In this document: positions 9,135 to 16,150 of the stretch, piece after piece
Numbering within the stretch: position 1 is the first letter of the stretch
How the letters are laid out: every line of letters starts with the position of its first letter
Source: Chryseobacterium sp. Leaf180
GTDB lineage: Bacteria > Bacteroidota > Bacteroidia > Flavobacteriales > Weeksellaceae
Direction of reading: 5' to 3'
DNA: 64,000 nucleotides
Assembly (NCBI RefSeq): GCF_001424585.1
Contig: NZ_LMPJ01000001.1
Location: 1,304,450-1,368,449, forward strand
The notes under the pieces: generated by a model
Databases searched by the model: none
What the model was told of the DNA's origin: nothing
Seen by the model: only the letters and a program-made list of their open reading frames with translations
Position numbers and translations under genes: made by a program

Positions 9135-10058
9135 TTATATTTTTACTTTATCATTATACTTCGGGGCAAAGTTTTTCGGCGACAGTTTCTCAAGCGTTTT
9201 ACCGAAACTGTTGATGATATTCTTCATATTTTCGGCATCCACGATTCCCATATCGTCGTTCACCTGATGATAATGATGTGCTTTGGTCATGTCAACCGTC
9301 GAAATCGAATGTGCAATAATATTTTTCTTTACAAAACTTACGTTATCTGAGCGGTAGAAAAGATTTTGTCCGGCGTAAGGATCAGGATAAATTTTAATTC
9401 CGTTCACAGCATTTTTATTAAACAGTTCATCAAGATCAGAAAACTCGTCGCCGGTTATGTAGACGGCGTTTTTGCCAAACTGAGATTCTGTTGCCAGCAT
9501 TTCAAAATTAAAAAGTGCGGTAAGATTGGCGTAATGTTTTTCTAAACCTGCATCGGTAGAAATCGCGCGCGAGCCGAGCATCCCTTTTTCTTCTCCGTTA
9601 AAAGCCATAAACATCATCGAAAACTCAGGATTCTTGTTTTTAAAATAATCAGCGATACCTACAAGTGTAGTAATTCCGCTTGCATCGTCGTCTGCGCCGT
9701 TGTAGATTTTATCGTCGCCCTCTTTTTTACTCACGCCGATATGATCGAAGTGCCCTGAAAAGCCTAAAAGTTTTTCAGATTTTCCTTTTTTGATGCCGCA
9801 AACATTGTATGCAGTTTGTCCTTTATAATCAAACGGCACGAGATAAGAATTTCCGGTGCAGTATTCCAGATTGTTTTCTTTAAAAAGTGTAGCAATATAT
9901 TCTGCAGCTTTTGTGTTTTCAGGTTTGCCGATTTCGCGGCCTTTCATTTCGTCTGAAGCAAGTGTGGAAACGACTTCTTTTACACGCGCTACCGAAACTT
10001 CCTGCGCGAAAGAAATTGCAGAAATCAAAGCAAAAGGAAGGCATATCAGTTTTTTCAT
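9135..10058 (-). CDS. M28 family zinc metallopeptidase, exported
   Basis: A 307-residue protein with a signal peptide (about 1-18, MKKLICLPFALISAISFAQ). The M28 aminopeptidase signature is complete by eye: SGHFDHIG (H103, D105), NGADDDASG (bridging Asp at about 123), FNGEEKGMLGS (E156 and E157, general base and zinc ligand) and a late HHYHQVNDD segment supplying the last histidine ligand. Family members are co-catalytic di-zinc aminopeptidases or carboxypeptidases, and some act as glutaminyl cyclases. The location is probably periplasmic; no T9SS tail is present. It is flanked on both sides by more than 50 untranslated bases and is likely monocistronic. Confidence 0.9.
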   Translation of the reverse strand: MKKLICLPFALISAISFAQEVSVARVKEVVSTLASDEMKGREIGKPENTKAAEYIATLFKENNLEYCTGNSYLVPFDYKGQTAYNVCGIKKGKSEKLLGFSGHFDHIGVSKKEGDDKIYNGADDDASGITTLVGIADYFKNKNPEFSMMFMAFNGEEKGMLGSRAISTDAGLEKHYANLTALFNFEMLATESQFGKNAVYITGDEFSDLDELFNKNAVNGIKIYPDPYAGQNLFYRSDNVSFVKKNIIAHSISTVDMTKAHHYHQVNDDMGIVDAENMKNIINSFGKTLEKLSPKNFAPKYNDKVKI

Positions 10059-10136
10059 GATTTTTTAAATTTAAATATATTATGCGATAAGTCGCTGCTT
10101 TGGTGAAAATATTACAGTTTGCTTTAAAATTTTAAA

Positions 10137-10167
10137 TAAAAAAAACAGCTTCAAAAAATTGAAGCTG
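10137..10167 (-). terminator. Terminator after the DUF4293 gene
   Basis: Perfect 9-base stem CAGCTTCAA (10146-10154) / TTGAAGCTG (10159-10167). Read on the minus strand it is followed by a long T run (10145-10137). Confidence 0.88.
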
Positions 10168-10195
10168 CACTCTCTCAAAAAAAATCGTTGTAAGG

Positions 10196-10585
10196 TTACC
10201 GAAGTCTGTCTACAGATTTTACGAGCCTCTCATCTTTCTTGATGTATACATTTGCAATAAGCAGACATATCACCGCGATCAATGGGAAAAGCGGCTCAAT
10301 ACCCTTCTCAGGAAAAGCAATTCCTCCGGATAATTTTAGCAGCCAATACGCCAGCAGACCAATCAACAAAACGTTTATAATGATGCTGAAATTATTCAGC
10401 AAAATCTGTCTTTTTCTGTTTTTGTAGCTGAAAAGACTTAAAGCTCCTGCGAGAATCAATACCACACAAATGGCATTCAAAACCGGTAAAGTACCGAAAA
10501 TATCTACATCCTGCGCCGTAATGAATAGAAAAACGGGCGCGACCAGCGACAGCAAAATAAATATGGTCTGTATCCTTTGTAGCAT
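10196..10585 (-). CDS. DUF4293 family integral membrane protein
   Basis: A 129-residue protein beginning MLQRIQTIFILLSLV, the usual beginning of DUF4293 proteins. An upstream in-frame ATG would add 32 residues and overlap the promoter, so I place the start at 10585. Four hydrophobic segments are visible (about 5-24, 32-51, 65-87 and 95-116), followed by a short basic tail. The function is unknown. It is transcribed divergently from rho, with interleaved promoters in 10604-10650. Confidence 0.8.
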   Translation of the reverse strand: MLQRIQTIFILLSLVAPVFLFITAQDVDIFGTLPVLNAICVVLILAGALSLFSYKNRKRQILLNNFSIIINVLLIGLLAYWLLKLSGGIAFPEKGIEPLFPLIAVICLLIANVYIKKDERLVKSVDRLR

Positions 10586-10603
10586 AAATCTTTTAAAACA
10601 GAG

Positions 10604-10634
10604 CAAAAATAGCATTAATTTTGCACAAATCAAA
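10604..10634 (-). promoter_or_regulatory. Promoter of the DUF4293 gene (-33 and -7 elements)
   Basis: On the minus strand, TTTG (10634-10631), a 19-base spacer and TATTTTTG (10611-10604) match the Bacteroidetes promoter consensus in both boxes and in spacing. The start codon is 18 bases further on. It interleaves with the rho promoter. Confidence 0.75.
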
Positions 10635-10650
10635 AATAAGTGTAGATTTG
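10620..10650 (+). promoter_or_regulatory. Promoter of rho (-33 and -7 elements)
   Basis: TTTG (10620-10623), a 19-base spacer and TAGATTTG (10643-10650) fit the Bacteroidetes consensus. This leaves a leader of about 70 bases before the rho ATG, which is room for the autoregulation known for rho in other bacteria. Confidence 0.75.
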
Positions 10651-10726
10651 CAATATACAATACACTTGAAATAAAAGTCACCGGACTTAAATTTCTTATT
10701 CACAACAAATTACATTTTCCCTATTT

Positions 10727-12643
10727 ATGTTTAACATAGAAACGTTAAGGTCAAAATCCGTAACGGAGCTGTCTAAAATCTTAAAGGATTTGGGCGTGAA
10801 AGTTGCCCGCAGCAGTACAGATAATGACAAAATATTTGCAATACTTGATTTTCAGGCTTCTAATCCTAAAGTGACACGGGAATATTACAATACAGACAAC
10901 CCGGAAACTGCAACAGAAGCCGTTTCTGAAGTTTTAGAAGAGAAAGCAAGACCCCTGAAAAAACCTGCTGCTAAGAAACCAGTGAAAGCAAAACCTGCAA
11001 TACAGGAAGAATCTGCTGACATGGTTTCAGAACAGCCGAAAGAGCAGGAAGAAAAGAAAGAGGAAACTGCTGAAACAACTGCAGAAGCTTCGGTTCAGAC
11101 TGAAAACGCAGAAGTAAATTCTACGGAAAGACCTGCAAATAGTCAGTCTAAACAAAAAAGAAAACGCGTACCAAACGCGCCTGCAGAAGAATCTACAAAA
11201 ACTGAAACTGAAGTTTCTGTGACAAATACAAATTCTGAAGAAAATCCTGTAACCGCGCCAGTTCAGCAACAACAGCGTGAGGAAAGACCGAGGAAAAATC
11301 AGAATCCGGGTCAGCCGAATCAAAATTCTAATCAGCAGAATTCTAATCAGAATCAGCAACATTCAAATCAGAATCAGCCGAATCAGAATCAGCAAAATCC
11401 AAATCAGCAAAATCAGAGAAACCAAAATAATCCGAACAACAGCGGAAATTCTCAAAACAGGAATCAAAATCAAAATCAAAACCGCCATGCAGAAAAACAT
11501 GATGAGCCGGAGAAAAAAGAATTTAATTTTGATGGGCTTGTAACGATTGAAGGTGTTCTGGAAATTCTTCCGGATAACTACGGTTTCCTGCGTTCATCAG
11601 ATTTCAGCTACATTTCTTCGCCAGATGATGTGTATGTTTCTACCGCGCAAATACGTAATTATGGTTTGAAAACGGGCGATTCTGTAACCGGAATTGTGCG
11701 TCTTCCGAAAGAAGGTGAAAAGTATTTTTCACTTTTAAAACCGACAGAAGTTAACGGACGGGACATGGCATTCATCAAAGACCGCGTGTCTTTTGAATAT
11801 CTGACACCGCTTTTCCCTGAAGAAAAATTTAACCTTGCCGGAAATAACGCTACGATTTCTACGAGAATTGTAGATCTTTTTGCACCGATCGGAAAAGGTC
11901 AGCGTGCGATGATCGTAGCGCAGCCGAAAACCGGTAAAACAATGCTTCTGAAAGATATTGCCAATTCGATTGCGGCAAATCACCCGGAAGTTTACATGAT
12001 GGTTCTTTTGATAGACGAGCGTCCGGAAGAAGTAACTGATATGGAGCGAAGTGTGAATGCAGAAGTTATTGCTTCAACTTTTGACGAAGCAGCGGACAAG
12101 CACGTAAAAGTGGCAAATCTTGTTTTGGCAAAAGCGCAGAGAATGGTAGAATGCGGCCACGACGTCGTGATTTTGCTCGACTCTATTACGCGTCTGGCAA
12201 GAGCTTATAATACAGTGACGCCGGCTTCCGGGAAAGTACTTTCCGGTGGTGTGGATGCGAATGCTTTGCACAAACCTAAACGTTTCTTCGGTGCAGCAAG
12301 AAAAATTGAAGGCGGAGGGTCGCTTACAATTATTGCTACCGCATTGATCGACACAGGTTCAAAAATGGATGAAGTGATTTTTGAAGAATTTAAAGGTACA
12401 GGAAACATGGAACTTCAGCTCGACAGAAAAATTGCCAACCGCAGAATTTATCCGGCAATTGATCTGATTACGTCAAGTACGCGAAGAGACGATCTTCTGA
12501 TGGATGAAGTGACGAGCCAGAGAATGTGGATTTTGCGAAAATATCTTTCAGAAATGAATCCTATTGAAGCGATGGAATTTGTAAATAAAAATATTAAAGG
12601 AACACTGAATAATGAAGAATTCCTGATGTCGATGAATAAATAA
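10727..12643 (+). CDS. rho: Transcription termination factor Rho with long disordered Q/N-rich insertion
   Basis: A 638-residue protein, over 200 residues longer than E. coli Rho. Residues 1-45 form the Rho N-terminal helical domain. Residues about 60-190 are charged and low in complexity (K/E/A/T rich), and residues 191-253 are almost purely N and Q with a few P, S, H and R. The RNA-binding cold-shock-like domain follows at about 265-345, and the RecA-type motor at about 380-638 with Walker A AQPKTGKT (398-405), Walker [16 protein letters not shown] and the Q-loop/R-loop [12 protein letters not shown]. It is the hexameric RNA helicase that ends transcription. Insertions at this position are known in Bacteroidetes Rho, and in Bacteroides such a disordered region has been reported to drive phase separation. 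Confidence 0.97.
   Translation: MFNIETLRSKSVTELSKILKDLGVKVARSSTDNDKIFAILDFQASNPKVTREYYNTDNPETATEAVSEVLEEKARPLKKPAAKKPVKAKPAIQEESADMVSEQPKEQEEKKEETAETTAEASVQTENAEVNSTERPANSQSKQKRKRVPNAPAEESTKTETEVSVTNTNSEENPVTAPVQQQQREERPRKNQNPGQPNQNSNQQNSNQNQQHSNQNQPNQNQQNPNQQNQRNQNNPNNSGNSQNRNQNQNQNRHAEKHDEPEKKEFNFDGLVTIEGVLEILPDNYGFLRSSDFSYISSPDDVYVSTAQIRNYGLKTGDSVTGIVRLPKEGEKYFSLLKPTEVNGRDMAFIKDRVSFEYLTPLFPEEKFNLAGNNATISTRIVDLFAPIGKGQRAMIVAQPKTGKTMLLKDIANSIAANHPEVYMMVLLIDERPEEVTDMERSVNAEVIASTFDEAADKHVKVANLVLAKAQRMVECGHDVVILLDSITRLARAYNTVTPASGKVLSGGVDANALHKPKRFFGAARKIEGGGSLTIIATALIDTGSKMDEVIFEEFKGTGNMELQLDRKIANRRIYPAIDLITSSTRRDDLLMDEVTSQRMWILRKYLSEMNPIEAMEFVNKNIKGTLNNEEFLMSMNK
11297..11485 (+). repeat. Q/N codon repeat tract inside rho
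   Basis: The tract encodes residues 191-253 of Rho and is built from irregular repeats of AATCAG and AATCAA-type codon pairs. It is an imperfect coding microsatellite that could expand or contract by slippage without breaking the frame. Confidence 0.8.
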
Positions 12644-12663
12644 TTTTCATTTAAAATAAATAG

Positions 12664-12695
12664 AAAGCAGCTTTAGAAATAAGGCTGCTTTTTTG
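12664..12695 (+). terminator. Terminator after rho
   Basis: AAAGCAGC (12664-12671) pairs with GCTGCTTT (12684-12691), followed by further T residues. Confidence 0.85.
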
Positions 12696-12696
12696 T

Positions 12697-13281
12697 TTAA
12701 TCCTGTCTGATCCACTCATTGTGTCGTTTTTTAAAGGTAAGAATCCTTGGATAACATTCTTGTTCTTTGCCACTTTTGGATTTACAATACATAATAAATG
12801 CTTTCTCACCGGATTTGTCGATCAGCGGGCGGTTTAAAATTATTTTACCAATATATTCGCCGTTTCCGGAAGGTTTATCCACGCGCTGATAATGCTCCGG
12901 AGATTTTATCTTACTTAAATCCAAAAGAGCAGAAGGCAATTCGTTGTTTTTAGGTTTTATGCTGTCGAGATCCAAAACCGACTGCACTTTCTCTGCGTAC
13001 GATTGGCGGATCGAATCGTCGACAGCAAACTCAAATTTTCGCCGTTCAGCCACAGCATCCTGAATGATTTTTACATTTTTCTGGCTCATTGATCCGCTGA
13101 GACTTATTCCGTTGGCAGAAGCGATTTCGGTAAGTTCTTCCTGAGACATTGAGGTCATTCCGTAAGGCTGCACAATCTCAGCAATGGCTTCATTGATGAT
13201 TTCATATTCGTCTGATGACACGTTTTTTGAGCTGCAGGAATACACTAAAATGATTATTAAAATCAGATAAAAATTCTTCAT
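12697..13281 (-). CDS. Predicted lipoprotein of unknown function
   Basis: A 194-residue protein with a lipoprotein signal (LVYSCSS, lipidated C16). The mature part is hydrophilic and mostly helical to about residue 115. It ends in a beta-rich region (GEYIGKIILNRPLIDKSGEKAF, described by its ends) with cysteines in CKSKSGKEQECYPR. I recognise no family. It is convergent with rho and likely monocistronic. A TATATTTG box (13294-13287) lies 5 bases before the ATG, pointing to a nearly leaderless transcript. Confidence 0.7.
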   Translation of the reverse strand: MKNFYLILIIILVYSCSSKNVSSDEYEIINEAIAEIVQPYGMTSMSQEELTEIASANGISLSGSMSQKNVKIIQDAVAERRKFEFAVDDSIRQSYAEKVQSVLDLDSIKPKNNELPSALLDLSKIKSPEHYQRVDKPSGNGEYIGKIILNRPLIDKSGEKAFIMYCKSKSGKEQECYPRILTFKKRHNEWIRQD

Positions 13282-13423
13282 AGAGGCAAATATAAAATTT
13301 TACGCATTTCAAATATGATGACTTGCAATTTTTCTTTTGTTAAAGATTTATTAAAACAAAAATGATTTTAAAATTTGGTGCAAAATTGGCTAACTTTACT
13401 TGATAAACATTAAAAATTATATT

Positions 13424-14023
13424 ATGTCTTTCGAACTACCAAAATTACCGTACGCATATGATGCATTAGAACCAACTATTGATGCAAAAACGATGGAAAT
13501 TCACCATACGAAACATCATCAAGCGTATATAGATAATCTGAATAAAGCAATAGAAGGGACTGATCTTGAAGGTCTTTCTATAGAAGAGATCTGTGAAAAC
13601 GGCGCGGAGAAACCAGCGGTAAGAAACAACGGCGGTGGTCATTATAACCACAGTTTGTTCTGGCAAATCCTTACTCCCGGCGGAAGCAAAGAGCCTGTAG
13701 GATTGGTGAAATCAGCAATTGAAAACTTCGGCGGAATGGAGAAATTCAAGATGGATTTTTCTGAAGCTGCAAAAACAAGATTCGGTTCTGGCTGGGCTTG
13801 GCTGGTAAAAAATGAAGATGGAAGCCTTTCTGTAACATCTACAGCAAATCAGGACAATCCTTTGATGCCAATGGCAGATAAAAAAGGGACGCCTATTTTG
13901 GGCCTTGATGTTTGGGAGCACGCTTATTACCTGAATTACCAAAACAGAAGACCCGACTACATTTCAGCGTTTTTTGACGTGGTAAACTGGGATAAAGTGG
14001 AAGAGCTTTACAACAAAATTTAA
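13424..14023 (+). CDS. sodA: Superoxide dismutase, Mn/Fe family (Mn-type by motif)
   Basis: A 199-residue cytosolic enzyme starting [17 protein letters not shown]; a longer frame from 13400 would add eight atypical residues. Metal ligands are H27, H76, D162 and H166 ([18 protein letters not shown]). The second-sphere glutamine lies in STANQDNPL (Q143) and the segment before H76 is GGGHYNH. Both are typical of Mn-type or cambialistic enzymes rather than Fe-type, in which the glutamine lies in the N-terminal half. It converts superoxide to oxygen and hydrogen peroxide. A terminator follows at once. Confidence 0.96.
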   Translation: MSFELPKLPYAYDALEPTIDAKTMEIHHTKHHQAYIDNLNKAIEGTDLEGLSIEEICENGAEKPAVRNNGGGHYNHSLFWQILTPGGSKEPVGLVKSAIENFGGMEKFKMDFSEAAKTRFGSGWAWLVKNEDGSLSVTSTANQDNPLMPMADKKGTPILGLDVWEHAYYLNYQNRRPDYISAFFDVVNWDKVEELYNKI

Positions 14024-14031
14024 TTAAAATA

Positions 14032-14062
14032 AAAAAGGTTCAGATTTTCTGAGCCTTTTTTT
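14032..14062 (+). terminator. Terminator after superoxide dismutase
   Basis: GGTTCAGA pairs with TCTGAGCC (one G-T pair) around a TTT loop, flanked by A and T runs. Confidence 0.85.
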
Positions 14063-14085
14063 ATCTTCGTGAAAACTTTTTAAAA

Positions 14086-14271
14086 ATGAAAAATTACACA
14101 TCACTTATTCGTATAACCGGCGTTTTCTTTATGCTGATCTTTTTTGTTTTAAAATTCGGTCCTTTTCGCACAGGTCTCGAAACTGCTGCATTTTGGGTTT
14201 CGTTTGCATGCTTTTTTGTTTTAGGAACGCGAGGTTTGGTCAGCGGAATCAGATATTACATCAAAGCCTGA
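14086..14271 (+). CDS. Small two-helix membrane protein
   Basis: A 61-residue protein with two hydrophobic segments (about 8-24 and 34-50) joined by KFGPFRTGLETA and ending in a short basic tail (GIRYYIKA). It opens with a clean ATG 24 bases after the sod terminator and ends 7 bases before the convergent DUF6146 stop. Coding is supported by the regular amphipathic layout and by a reading frame that fills the gap. The family and function are not recognised. Confidence 0.6.
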   Translation: MKNYTSLIRITGVFFMLIFFVLKFGPFRTGLETAAFWVSFACFFVLGTRGLVSGIRYYIKA

Positions 14272-14277
14272 TTCTAT

Positions 14278-14706
14278 TTAAAATCTTGTGGCGTCGCTTC
14301 CGCCAAGTCCGCTCATCCTGAGTTTGTACCGCCAATTGACATACGCAAAAACTTGATACAGTTTATACTCAAAATTCAATCCGTACTTTTCCTGCGGGTC
14401 ATAATCAATTCTCGATTCTATCACATTTCGGTATCTTCCTGAAGTAAAATAAGAGTTCCATTCGCTTACCAGAAACGTATTTCTGTTTTTAAGATACGAT
14501 TCTGTGTACTGACTTTTTGGTCTTGCAATCGCATTCAGGAAATAATCAAACTGCGTATCGATCACAATAAGATCATATTCTCCGTCATCGTTTTTCTCCG
14601 GTTTCAGTGCCGGTTCTTCCTCTTTATCTTTTGCAGGAGTTTTTTTATTTTGAGCATTCACACCAACGAACATAAATGCTAATAAGATGATAATCAACTT
14701 TTTCAT
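14278..14706 (-). CDS. DUF6146 family exported protein
   Basis: A 142-residue protein with a signal peptide (about 1-18, ending GVNA-Q) and a charged linker rich in K, E and P. The conserved core (about 45-130) contains EYDLIVIDTQFDYFLNAIA, RPKSQYTESYLKNRN, FLVSEWNSYF and a run of tyrosines in NFEYKLYQVFAYVNWRYKL. The pattern matches what I know as DUF6146, found in Bacteroidetes and of unknown role. It is probably periplasmic. It lies 40 bases after the EEP-family gene and may be cotranscribed with it. Confidence 0.72.
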   Translation of the reverse strand: MKKLIIILLAFMFVGVNAQNKKTPAKDKEEEPALKPEKNDDGEYDLIVIDTQFDYFLNAIARPKSQYTESYLKNRNTFLVSEWNSYFTSGRYRNVIESRIDYDPQEKYGLNFEYKLYQVFAYVNWRYKLRMSGLGGSDATRF

Positions 14707-14746
14707 GAATTAAAGATACACAAAAATTATCCTTAAAATTATGATT

Positions 14747-15946
14747 TTAATTTTTCACATAATCTCTCTGAAAAACAGAAACTGCCGGAAAATGATCGCT
14801 GAAGCCGCCTGTAAAACGGTCTCCTTCCCACGATCTGAAAGGATATCCTTTAAACTGTCCTTCTTTTGTAATCAAATAGGGAGGTGCGAAAATTTCAGCT
14901 TTGAATAGTGCATAGCTTGTATTGCTTTTCTCTTTGCTGTAGAGGTTTTGCGAAATAATAATCTGATCAAAAAGATTGGGCGCATCTCTATATGCCAGAG
15001 ATGCCACTCCGGATTTGTACAGTTTGTACATAAGGTTATAATAGGGTTTTTCAGCTGACAATTCATCCGGATCTCCGGTTGCGCCTAAAAATTTTCGCAG
15101 ACTCGGACTCACGGGATCGTCATTAAAATCGCCCATCGCCACCATTTTTATTCCCGGATTTTCAAATCGTAATAAATCCATTTCTGTTTTTAAAACGTTT
15201 GCAGCAGCGTTTCTCTTTTCGAGCGAAGCCGCTTCACCACCGCTTCTAGACGGCCAGTGATTCATGAAAACGGCAAACTTTTCACCGTCCAAAAGTCCGA
15301 CGGCGACGAGGATTCCGCGCGTGTAATTTCTGCGGCCTTCTTCGTTGTAAATTTTAATTTCTTTTGTGTACGTTTTCTCCGGAACGAATCTGCTTTTCTG
15401 ATAAATCAGCGCAATATCAATGCCTCGCGCATCATAAGAATTGTAGTGGATGATGCCGTAATTGCTCTTAGCTAAGACAGGTTGTTTAATTAAATCTTCA
15501 ATCACTTTTCGGTTCTCTACCTCGATCAGTCCGCAGATCGCTGGATTGTCATTGGTGTAAGCCTTCCCAAGTTCAGAAATCACTTTTGTAATATTTTGAA
15601 TCTTCTGATTGTAAAATTTCGTTCCCCATCTTTTAGCGCTTTTCGCCGTGAAATCTTCTGAGAGCATTTGTCTTTTTATAACTTTTTTACCAATCAAAAG
15701 TTCATCACTCCATTCACCACGGTAATTTTCGGTGGTTTCCAATAGATTTACAGAATCTAACGGAATACTTCTGTGAAATTTTGGATTATCAGGTGGTAAA
15801 GTTCCGTCTATATAATCCGCAGAAGCGATGGTGTCCCAAAGATTTTCAACGTTCAGAAAAGCTACCGTTGCCCGTTTCACCTGCCGTTGCTGCGCGTATA
15901 TCACAACTGAGATTATCATGAATATTAAAATATAGTTTTTTTTCAT
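14747..15946 (-). CDS. Secreted endonuclease/exonuclease/phosphatase (EEP) family protein
   Basis: A 399-residue protein with a signal peptide (about 1-18). The EEP fold motifs are present: FLNVENLWD near the start, ICGLIEVENRKVIEDL (the catalytic Glu), YDARGIDIALIYQ, FMNHWPSRSGG (Asn-His), MVAMGDFNDDPVSP (the Asp-Asn pair) and the C-terminal SDHFPAV (Asp-His). All catalytic positions appear intact. The family covers DNases, RNases and phosphodiesterases. It faces a TonB receptor and DUF5689 lipoprotein across a 204-base divergent spacer, a setting that suggests extracellular breakdown of nucleic acid or phosphodiesters followed by uptake. The substrate is not determined. Confidence 0.9.
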   Translation of the reverse strand: MKKNYILIFMIISVVIYAQQRQVKRATVAFLNVENLWDTIASADYIDGTLPPDNPKFHRSIPLDSVNLLETTENYRGEWSDELLIGKKVIKRQMLSEDFTAKSAKRWGTKFYNQKIQNITKVISELGKAYTNDNPAICGLIEVENRKVIEDLIKQPVLAKSNYGIIHYNSYDARGIDIALIYQKSRFVPEKTYTKEIKIYNEEGRRNYTRGILVAVGLLDGEKFAVFMNHWPSRSGGEAASLEKRNAAANVLKTEMDLLRFENPGIKMVAMGDFNDDPVSPSLRKFLGATGDPDELSAEKPYYNLMYKLYKSGVASLAYRDAPNLFDQIIISQNLYSKEKSNTSYALFKAEIFAPPYLITKEGQFKGYPFRSWEGDRFTGGFSDHFPAVSVFQRDYVKN

Positions 15947-16150
15947 TTCTGGATTTTTAACTTAAAAAATAATTTTATAAGAGATAATTTTATGTGCAGA
16001 TTACCATGAATAAAGTGATTTTCGAGTGCTTAATTTATAAATAATTTTCAGAATCAGTATAAATTATGAAAAATAATAAATCATCACTTGTGCGAATCAA
16101 ATTTAATTATAATTTAGATATCACAAAAAACACCATGAAAAAAAATCAAA

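Noticed and set aside
11297..11485. Short regular repeats that could suggest a CRISPR or microsatellite array
   Set aside because: The period is the codon pair for Asn-Gln inside the rho frame; there are no spacers or cas genes.
15947..16150. Possible operator in the divergent gap between the EEP gene and the TonB receptor
   Set aside because: The stretch is AT-rich with no palindrome or consensus box that stands out; nothing can be supported.
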